Below are positions 56,401 to 64,000 of a stretch of 64,000 nt of DNA, piece after piece (the first letter of the stretch is position 1; each line of letters starts with the position of its first letter). The translations under genes were made by a program, and so were the position numbers. The notes below the pieces were generated by a model. That model worked only from the letters and a program-made list of their open reading frames with translations. It was not told the origin of the DNA and made no database searches. Origin of the DNA: Desmodesmus armatus (Eukaryota > Chlorophyta > Chlorophyceae > Sphaeropleales > Scenedesmaceae); contig VIIQ02000075.1 in the NCBI GenBank assembly GCA_007449985.2, positions 1 to 64,000 of the forward strand, read 5' to 3'.

Positions 56401-59400
56401 AGTGGCATCCAGCACACCCCAGCACAAATGCAGGCATCGTGATCCTCACCTGGCCACGCAGTACTCCAGCAGCTCCAGCACATCACCTGCTGTCAGCTTG
56501 TCCAGCAGGCCTGTGCTGAGCAGTGCTGTCAAGGCCCCATAGCAGCTGTGTCCAAGGCACTGCCAAGGTGCCTCGCCAGTGGTGCAGCCCCATGGGTTGC
56601 TGATGAGCGCCCTGAGCATGGCCATGGTGTGCTCTCGTCCTGAGTTGAGCACAACAGCAAATCTGCGACGCAACCAGACAATGAGCAGCAAGCAAAGCCG
56701 TCTGATGTCTCGAGTGCTGCTTGCCTTGAATGCTTTGTCACATGCGGCAGGGGTACACGATACATGACGTTGGCCATCCAGCGTGCGCACACATCCATGA
56801 CACTTGCATGGGCCATGGCCATTGCAAACGTCACGTGGCACGAAGACGCCACTCAAGATGTCGCCCACCTGCCCAACTCCTTCACAAGCGCACCCAGGTT
56901 GGACTGCACTGCAGTTGTCAGCAGCCCCAGCACGTCCCCCACTGACAGCTGCTGCGCTGCAGGCAGCTGCAGGATGGGCGTCACACTGGAAACCTTGTGC
57001 CCCACTGCATCCGTCAGCACAGAAAGCACTGCGTCCGAATCAATCTCGCTGGACCATGGCAGGGCGGTGATCAGGGCGGTCATACTGCTGGCTGCAGACT
57101 TGCAGATTGATGGGCTGTGTATCAAAGCCTGCAGCAGCCCAACGACTGCTGGGGTCCCTGCAGCGCACACACGCATGCACGCGATGCCCACAGACCATCA
57201 GGCCAGCGCGCTGAAACAGTCACAGCAGAAGTGGGCAAGACTGCACAGGCATGCATGCAGCACACGTTCAAAGCCCAGCGGTCCAAGACATGTTGTCATC
57301 ATGCAAGCCACATCAAATCAAATCAAAGTTACACCTGTAGCTATGAAACTCAAGAGCTCATGCCAGCCATTCACATGTCAGGGTAGCTCATGCTGACTTA
57401 CTGATCTCCTGTGCAGCTGGCACGTAGGTCAATAGGTCAAGCACTGCCGCATGGCCGCTCTTGATGCTCGCCAACATGAGTTGCGTGAGCAGCTGTGCCG
57501 CCATAAAGTCCTGGTTGACATGAACCCACACCACCCCATCCACACTGCTGTCTCCTGCCGCATTGGCACCCACATCTCTGCCAACTGTGGGCTCGGGGTA
57601 GTCTTTCAGGGTGTGCAGGAGGTGCACGTGCAAGCTGTCGTGCTGCAGCAGCACGTCCACAGCTGCTACAGCATGTGTTTCACTTGGGTTTGAGATGGCC
57701 ATGTGCAGGAGGTCGTACAAGCTGGCTGGCTTTACGTGCTTGAGGATGTTGTAGAGACGGTGGACGAAGCTGTCAAGGGGCAGAAGCTGCAGGCAACAAT
57801 GCACGAGCAGCATGACAAGCAGAAGTTGGCAAGGTTCCCAGGAAACATGTCTCGGTCTGAGTGCGGTACTGTAACAGCATGTGCTGCATGCTTTCATAGT
57901 GTAGTCCCACTGCACCTTTTGGTGACGACATACGTCCTATCAGGCTTCGGCTGACTGTCCTGCGCGGCCGGCTGTCCTGCAGCTGTTTGGCGGCTGCGTC
58001 GTAGCTGCCTTATGACAAGCACCACTTCGCAGGAGATTCTTTGAGAGCTGCACACTTGCAGCTTGGCAATGCACAGTCCAGTCTTGGGCCGGCGTCAGAA
58101 ATCCTCCTATACAGCTGATTGGCTGTCCAATCCACCGCACAGTTTGTTCAGATACCTGCGCTCGTGGGTGATACACTTACCCCATGGTTGACGGGTCTCT
58201 GCAGCACTGCAAACGTCTTGTAGACTCTACTGCAGCTGTGGTCCAGGTGCTGCAGCAACATGGATATCGTGCCGCACGGCAGCTGCTCCTTGCATGCAAA
58301 GACAAGGAGCGCATTGGTAAGCTGCAGTCCTGCACAGGCAGTTGCACCCGCAGCGGTAAACACCGTGAAACGACATCATGTGCTGAGCATCTGAGGTGTT
58401 GTTGCATGACAATTTGTCAGGCTTAGTCATGGGCTGTGCTTTGCCCTATATATGGTCAGTAGTACCCCTTGCGATGCACTCATTGCATGTGTGTGTGTCG
58501 TGTGTCTTTCAAGGGCACTGATGAGACCCCGTGGCTGGGGTCGAAACCGGTCTGCCTTGCCCGTGTTCCACAGCGCCTGTTGGCTGTGTGGCACGTATTC
58601 ACCAGTCGTTTGCTGGTCAACAAGTTACGTTTGTAGCGTATTCTGCAGAGATCCGCCCAAGCTTGGCGACGCCTGCTATACGATATCGACCTACTTGTCG
58701 ATCGATCAACAAGGGGATGTACTATATGTGTGTGTATGCTGCTGACCCAGTAGTTCATTTTGGAGCTACTGCATGGTGTATATCTGCAGTGTTTACAGTT
58801 AGCTGCTGGGCTGCATGCAAAGATGCATGTGGTGTATCCGGCAGTTTCTGGCTGCATGCAGTTGACTAATGCCGATTTGTCAGGCTTAGTCATGGGCTGT
58901 GCTTTGCCCTATATATGGTCAGTAGTACCCCTTGCGATGCACTCATTGCATGTGTGTGTGTCGTGTGTCTTTCAAGGGCACTGATGAGACCCCGTGGCTG
59001 GGGTCGAAACCGGTCTGCCTTGCCCGTGTTCCACAGCGCCTGTTGGCTGTGTGGCACGTATTCACCAGTCGTTTGCTGGTCAACAAGTTACGTTTGTAGC
59101 GTACTCTGCAGAGATCCGCCCAAGCTTGGCGACGCCTGCTATACGATATCGACCTACTTGTCGATCGATCAACAAGGGGATGTACTATATGTGTGTGTAT
59201 GCTGCTGACCCAGTAGTTCATTTTGGAGCTACTGCATGGTGTATATCTGCAGTGTTTACAGTTAGCTGCTGGGCTGCATGCAAAGATGCATGTGGTGTAT
59301 CCGGCAGTTTCTGGCTGCATGCAGTTGACTAATGCCGATTTGTCAGGCTTAGTCATGGGCTGTGCTTTGCCCTATATATGGTCAGTAGTACCCCTTGCGA

Positions 59401-62400
59401 TGCACTCATTGCATGTGTGTGTGTCGTGTGTCTTTCAAGGGCACTGATGAGACCCCGTGGCTGGGGTCGAAACCGGTCTGCCTTGCCCGTGTTCCACAGC
59501 GCCTGTTGGCTGTGTGGCACGTATTCACCAGTCGTTTGCTGGTCAACAAGTTACGTTTGTAGCGTACTCTGCAGAGATCCGCCCAAGCTTGGCGACGCCT
59601 GCTATACGATATCGACCTACTTGTCGATCGATCAACAAGGGGATGTACTATATGTGTGTGTATGCTGCTGACCCAGTAGTTCATTTTGGAGCTACTGCAT
59701 GGTGTATATCTGCAGTGTTTACAGTTAGCTGCTGGGCTGCATGCAAAGATGCATGTGGTGTATCCGGCAGTTTCTGGCTGCATGCAGTTGACTAATGCCG
59801 ATTTGTCAGGCTTAGTCATGGGCTGTGCTTTGCCCTATATATGGTCAGTAGTACCCCTTGCGATGCACTCATTGCATGTGTGTGTGTCGTGTGTCTTTCA
59901 AGGGCACTGATGAGACCCCGTGGCTGGGGTCGAAACCGGTCTGCCTTGCCCGTGTTCCACAGCGCCTGTTGGCTGTGTGGCACGTATTCACCAGTCGTTT
60001 GCTGGTCAACAAGTTACGTTTGTAGCGTACTCTGCAGAGATCCGCCCAAGCTTGGCGACGCCTGCTATACGATATCGACCTACTTGTCGATCGATCAACA
60101 AGGGGATGTACTATATGTGTGTGTATGCTGCTGACCCAGTAGTTCATTTTGGAGCTACTGCATGGTGTATATCTGCAGTGTTTACAGTTAGCTGCTGGGC
60201 TGCATGCAAAGATGCATGTGGTGTATCCGGCAGTTTCTGGCTGCATGCAGTTGACTAATGCCGATTTGTCAGGCTTAGTCATGGGCTGTGCTTTGCCCTA
60301 TATATGGTCAGTAGTACCCCTTGCGATGCACTCATTGCATGTGTGTGTGTCGTGTGTCTTTCAAGGGCACTGATGAGACCCCGTGGCTGGGGTCGAAACC
60401 GGTCTGCCTTGCCCGTGTTCCACAGCGCCTGTTGGCTGTGTGGCACGTATTCACCAGTCGTTTGCTGGTCAACAAGTTACGTTTGTAGCGTACTCTGCAG
60501 AGATCCGCCCAAGCTTGGCGACGCCTGCTATACGATATCGACCTACTTGTCGATCGATCAACAAGGGGATGTACTATATGTGTGTGTATGCTGCTGACCC
60601 AGTAGTTCATTTTGGAGCTACTGCATGGTGTATATCTGCAGTGTTTACAGTTAGCTGCTGGGCTGCATGCAAAGATGCATGTGGTGTATCCGGCAGTTTC
60701 TGGCTGCATGCAGTTGACTAATGCCGATTTGTCAGGCTTAGTCATGGGCTGTGCTTTGCCCTATATATGGTCAGTAGTACCCCTTGCGATGCACTCATTG
60801 CATGTGTGTGTGTCGTGTGTCTTTCAAGGGCACTGATGAGACCCCGTGGCTGGGGTCGAAACCGGTCTGCCTTGCCCGTGTTCCACAGCGCCTGTTGGCT
60901 GTGTGGCACGTATTCACCAGTCGTTTGCTGGTCAACAAGTTACGTTTGTAGCGTACTCTGCAGAGATCCGCCCAAGCTTGGCGACGCCTGCTATACGATA
61001 TCGACCTACTTGTCGATCGATCAACAAGGGGATGTACTATATGTGTGTGTATGCTGCTGACCCAGTAGTTCATTTTGGAGCTACTGCATGGTGTATATCT
61101 GCAGTGTTTACAGTTAGCTGCTGGGCTGCATGCAAAGATGCATGTGGTGTATCCGGCAGTTTCTGGCTGCATGCAGTTGACTAATGCCGATTTGTCAGGC
61201 TTAGTCATGGGCTGTGCTTTGCCCTATATATGGTCAGTAGTACCCCTTGCGATGCACTCATTGCATGTGTGTGTGTCGTGTGTCTTTCAAGGGCACTGAT
61301 GAGACCCCGTGGCTGGGGTCGAAACCGGTCTGCCTTGCCCGTGTTCCACAGCGCCTGTTGGCTGTGTGGCACGTATTCACCAGTCGTTTGCTGGTCAACA
61401 AGTTACGTTTGTAGTTGTTGCATGGGGAGTGGATGCATCACAGCACGTATCAGGACAGCAGCCATGCCAGCACAAGCAGTGTCAGATGCTGCGCCAGGCA
61501 GCAGCATACACCTGCAGGTTTGTGCTGGGTGGCTTGTGACATGCAGCATGCCACCACGTGCAGGAAGCAGCTGTGCTGACGTAGTGGGTTGCACAGAGAT
61601 GGCGGCATATGTGTGACAAGCACATGCTTGCCAAGTGCGGGCAATGATCAAGATGGTGCTGCTGAAACAGGTTGGGAGGGCTGCACACTGGGCACTGCAG
61701 ACACACCCACCTGCGTCCTTCAGCGTTGCCAGCACATTGTCAGCTGCCAGTTGGGGATCAGCCTTGAGGATGTGCAACAGGCTGCATGCAACATGGTGGC
61801 TGTTGACAAACTGAGGCCCAGCTGTCTTGCATAGCCAAAGCAGACACTTCAACTGCTGCTCCTTCCAGCTGCGCTGCTTGAGCGAGAGCCCCTGTGGAGT
61901 GTGCTGGGAGACTGACTGCTTCCATGTGCGCAGCAGGGCGTATGCTGACAGCTGTGTTGTTTGGCGCGCATAGCTCTGGAAGTGCTTGTTCAGTGTGGAG
62001 CCGATGGCAAGTGTTCTGATGTCTAGCCCATGGCACATGACCAGCTCCAGGACCTGCGAGCAACCCACGAAGACAGTTTGCTGCCATAGGTGCCCTGGTC
62101 CGCATTCACAGCCTGGGCACCTTCTAGGGTCTTCATCACCATGCCGTGGGCCACCAGCAAAACCAACTGTGGTCACCACCCAAACGGCCCAACCAATCTG
62201 CTGCTGTTCTCTGCACCCTCAGGAACCAAACCTTGGACTGTATGGGCCCATGCACATACACCATACACCAAACACCATGTACCCAGTCTGTTGAGTTTCA
62301 CCTGGTGCAAATTGGCATCGGGGTTGGCTTCAACGTCTTGGTCAAGCTGCACCCCAAGTGCCACCCTCCTGCAGCAGAGACTGCTGCGGCGGCGGATAGG

Positions 62401-62565
62401 GCTGGGGCTGCCTCGTTTCAGGGGGCTTCGGGGCAAGGGTGAGGCAGGCTTGCTTGGACTAGGGCACGTGGATGAACACTTGAACTCAAAGTGGGAAGGT
62501 GATGCTGGTGCTGTGTCCAGTTGCTGACCAAGGTCGGAGGCAGTTGTGCTGGCAGCAGTCTCCAT
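53482..62565 (-). CDS. Internally duplicated modular protein of unknown function, 9 exons, ~1,230 aa
   Basis: Family not recognised. Exons: 62565-62302, 62053-61711, 58329-58181, 57786-57402, 57157-56869, 56662-56450, 56104-55295, 55073-about 54858, 54517-53482. All junctions agree except the last. The start is METAASTTASDLGQQLDTAP. A short exon (FAVVLNSGREHTMAMLRALI ... LTAGDVLELLEYCVA) followed by a long one (RGHTFAWWNTLVGLLSHH ... LQPSDWFDLLQCSLQS ... AVRVLLRSRAAQKLPAGAV) occurs twice: exons 6+7 and 8+9. Exon 5 repeats the end of exon 7 (VLGLLTTAVQSNLGALVKELG versus VLGLLPAAVQADLGAVVRELG). The Leu/Ala/Val-rich helical spacing suggests an alpha-solenoid (inference). The donor of exon 8 appears damaged (GGACAGTTAGG where its sister has GGCCAG|GTGAGG), which would shift exon 9. 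Intron 2 (58330-61710) hosts the hammerhead array. Confidence 0.72.
57327..57373 (-). mobile_element. Dispersed repeat, internally deleted copy
   Basis: AGTTACACCTGTAGCTATGA is joined directly to AACTCAAGAGCTCATGCCAG and CCATTCA, that is, the two ends of the 30500-30655 element without its central 100 bp. It lies just downstream of exon 57402-57786 of the modular gene, in an intron. Confidence 0.55.
58399..58408. repeat. Left copy of candidate 10-bp target-site duplication
   Basis: TTGTTGCATG, separated from the first array base by the three extra bases ACA. An identical copy directly abuts the right end of the array. Confidence 0.75.
58447..58452 (+). promoter_or_regulatory. TATA-like box in the hammerhead repeat unit
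   Basis: GCCCTATATATGGTC occurs once per unit, 66-71 nt upstream of the ribozyme core, and repeats every 463 bp. A start about 30 nt downstream would place the whole ribozyme in the transcript. Promoter function is inferred from position only. Confidence 0.45.
58511..58559 (+). ncRNA. Type I hammerhead ribozyme, unit 1
   Basis: Helix I pairs AGGGCA (58512-58517) with TGCCTT (58553-58558), including one G-U. The core CTGATGA is at 58518-58524. Helix II is GACCCC/GGGGTC (58525-58530 with 58537-58542) closed by loop GTGGCT. GAAA is at 58543-58546. Helix III is the self-complementary ACCGGT (58546-58551). Cleavage is predicted after C58552 in the triplet GUC. All invariant hammerhead core bases are present. 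Helix III is too short for a stable monomer, so a dimeric form is likely. Confidence 0.93.
58974..59022 (+). ncRNA. Type I hammerhead ribozyme, unit 2
   Basis: Same core as unit 1: CTGATGA at 58981-58987, predicted cleavage after C59015. Confidence 0.93.
59437..59485 (+). ncRNA. Type I hammerhead ribozyme, unit 3
   Basis: Core CTGATGA at 59444-59450, predicted cleavage after C59478. Confidence 0.93.
59900..59948 (+). ncRNA. Type I hammerhead ribozyme, unit 4
   Basis: Core CTGATGA at 59907-59913, predicted cleavage after C59941. Confidence 0.93.
60363..60411 (+). ncRNA. Type I hammerhead ribozyme, unit 5
   Basis: Core CTGATGA at 60370-60376, predicted cleavage after C60404. Confidence 0.93.
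60826..60874 (+). ncRNA. Type I hammerhead ribozyme, unit 6
   Basis: Core CTGATGA at 60833-60839, predicted cleavage after C60867. Confidence 0.93.
61289..61337 (+). ncRNA. Type I hammerhead ribozyme, unit 7
   Basis: Core CTGATGA at 61296-61302, predicted cleavage after C61330. The array ends 84 nt further on, so this ribozyme would release the 3' flank. Confidence 0.93.
61415..61424. repeat. Right copy of candidate 10-bp target-site duplication
   Basis: TTGTTGCATG begins at the exact base where the unit sequence (ending TACGTTTGTAG) stops. Removing the array and one copy restores a continuous intron of about 365 bp. Confidence 0.75.
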
Positions 62566-63815
62566 GGCAGTTGTGCTGCTGTGGCTCCCTACTGTTCAGG
62601 GGTGCTACGCTTCGTATGCACGTATCAGAAGCCGGATCATGTTGTTTGAAGATGAAATTATCGAGAATAAGCTGGGTGTGCTGATGCAAGGACGGACTGG
62701 CTTTGCATCACTGTACTTATGTACAGTGTGCTGAGTTCAACTGCAGTGGTGGTTGGAAGGAGGTTGGAACGACCTGATACGGTAGCCAGAGAAACTACAT
62801 TAATTTGAGAAGATGCAGCCAACCGTCTCTATGGGCACTGAGTTTGAAATATGACATGTACTGGCTGGCCAGCAGTACACTGCAGTGCAGGTGAGTGGAG
62901 CAAGGACACGTGATGCTGTTGAGACTTCTTCCCCCTGGAAAACGGTCGATGACAAGCTGAAAGCTATTTTCCTTGCCTGCTACCCATTGGGCTGGAGGAG
63001 ATCAGCGGGCAGCTGTGGATGCCACAATCGGGGTGGTGCCTGATAACAGTAACATGAATGCTGCCACCATGATGGTGCCCACAAGTCAGATCAGTCGGAG
63101 ACTGGCTGTGCCATGGCTGCTGAGCTGTTCTGTGCGCTGCACTGCAGCGGGCATGCCAGCCGTATTCTGGTGACTGTTGTGAGATGTTTGTTCTTGTGCA
63201 GCACAGGCTTGCGCTGTTTGCCGTGGAGGGTCAGCAAGAATGTCTGGCAACAGCTGCACACTCTGCCCTCTCTTGTCAAAGATTGAAAATGTCACTGAAA
63301 AGGCCTTGCCTGCTGCACGTGCTAATGTGCTGTACTGCTGCCACCTTGGTGCTAACTGCTCCACTGATTTGTCAACAACCAACAGCACATGCTGGCAGGA
63401 CGGGACTCCTGCCAGGCAAAAGCATGACATGGTGGTTACATTGATACGATTCCACAACCCACAAGTGCCATTGCTGGGGTTACTTGGTACCCAGCTGGGC
63501 AGCCGGCAGTGCCGCAGGCTGACGAGCCTCATGGCTGTAACCGCAGCATTGTGCATCAATCCTGTGCCGACCACAGCCCTCGGCCTGCAAGCAAAACAAA
63601 CATCATGCGACGCATCAGCAAGCACCAACCCATGGCCGTGTGTAGTGGTGGCGACTGCAGGAGGAACCAAGCAGGCAGCATGCCAATGCAACGGAGCGAC
63701 GATGGCTGGACAAACCATGAACCACCATTTTTACAACAACAAAAAAGACAGCACACAGCACACAACGCACGAAGCATGTGCGCCGTGTTCCCAGCAAGCG
63801 GCAACAGTCTGCTAC
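62566..63815. other. Intergenic or undetermined region upstream of the modular gene
   Basis: It should contain the promoter of the minus-strand modular gene near 62570-62800. A long open frame on the minus strand (63590-63086, including RHCRLPSWVPSNPSNGTCGL and LLVVDKSVEQLAPRWQQYST) looks protein-like, but it does not join in phase to the exon at 63816, so I leave it unassigned. Confidence 0.4.
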
Positions 63816-64000
63816 CTGTGTCACAGGCATCCAGAAACAGCTTGCTATGTGCCAAGGCTAGATGCAGCGAGCATCTTGACTCTTTGGCAAAGAAAGCCAT
63901 GCGGCTATCATCCAAATAGGCTACACGCATCAAAACTGGCTGGTGCCCCTGGCTGCAAGGGGTGCCAGGCAAAGCAAACACGAGCCACAACAGCGCAGCC
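63816..64000 (-). CDS. Possible exon of a gene extending beyond the window
   Basis: Open from the window edge to a GTAGCAG donor after 63816, reading WLVFALPGTPCSQGHQPVLM, then RVAYLDDSRMAFFAKESRCS and LHLALAHSKLFLDACDT. It looks like coding sequence, but no family is recognised and the next exon is unclear. The candidate acceptor near 63590 gives only 10 further codons before a stop. Confidence 0.35.

Larger units (their letters stand above)
58412..61414 (+). mobile_element. 463-bp tandem array with hammerhead ribozymes (retrozyme-like)
   Basis: About 6.5 head-to-tail units with an exact 463-bp period. Comparing copies, I noticed one difference (T at 58641, C in the others), so the array is young or homogenised. 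Seven cleavage sites are predicted, at 58552 plus multiples of 463, defining six complete 463-nt monomers with partial units of about 141 nt (5') and 84 nt (3'). Neither end coincides with a cleavage site. The unit has no conserved protein frame (463 is not a multiple of 3). A TATATA lies about 66 nt upstream of each ribozyme core. The array is antisense within intron 2 of the modular gene. This resembles animal retrozymes, newt satellite 2 and the hammerhead-bearing ends of Penelope-like elements, a comparison from general knowledge. Confidence 0.92.

Noticed and set aside
58412..61414. CRISPR array
   Set aside because: Units are 463 bp and identical throughout, with no variable spacers, and the genome is eukaryotic.
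58452..61616. Repeated 97-, 112-, 74- and 137-codon open frames in the 463-bp units as protein genes
   Set aside because: They recur only because the unit repeats. 463 is not a multiple of 3, so there is no continuous frame, the frames overlap each other on both strands, and the ribozyme explains the conserved part.
63086..63590. Coding exon on the minus strand continuing the gene at 63816
   Set aside because: The frame is protein-like, but it does not connect in phase with the exon at 63816 through any acceptor I could find.

Overview
This is a eukaryotic nuclear window, most likely from a green alga of the Chlorophyceae. The evidence is dense short-exon genes with GT-AG introns, CAG/GCN-rich low-complexity coding sequence, GT/G-rich intron starts, and TGTAA motifs after stop codons. 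I cannot name the species. There is no bacterial operon structure, CRISPR array, rRNA or recognised tRNA. Single reading frames give only gene fragments, so I rebuilt the genes by joining exons at splice sites and checking that the phase carried across every junction.

Layout. (1) 1-22136, plus strand: most of a large cohesin SCC3/STAG (stromalin) gene, whose 5' end lies outside the window. (2) 23492-25734, plus: a nine-exon gene for a putative secreted, Cys-rich then coiled-coil protein of about 325 aa. (3) 26987-27736, minus: the 3' exons of a Ser-rich, acidic-tailed protein. (4) 28978-31868, minus: a five-exon gene of 266 aa with a ubiquitin-like C-terminal domain. (5) 32024-38459 and 39243-about 45573, minus: two tandem paralogous SRPK/CMGC-like kinase genes. 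The downstream one has lost both catalytic aspartates (a predicted pseudokinase); the upstream one keeps them. (6) 46647-49139, plus: a short U2AF65-like splicing factor with two RRMs. (7) 49140-53481: no convincing gene. (8) 53482-62565, minus: a nine-exon gene of about 1,230 aa built from internally duplicated modules. (9) 63816-64000, minus: a possible exon of a gene running off the window.

The most striking element is at 58412-61414, inside intron 2 of gene (8). It is a near-perfect tandem array with a 463-bp period carrying seven complete type I hammerhead ribozymes on the plus strand. It is flanked by a 10-bp direct repeat that looks like a target-site duplication. This is the architecture of a retrozyme-like or Penelope-associated satellite expected to yield 463-nt RNA monomers or circles.

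A second window-wide signal is that nearly every gene has tandem, partly decayed copies of its own exons, often cut at a splice site, in the adjacent introns. Several foldback elements, one small dispersed repeat family and a diverged direct segmental duplication around 22.1-28.9 kb complete the picture.
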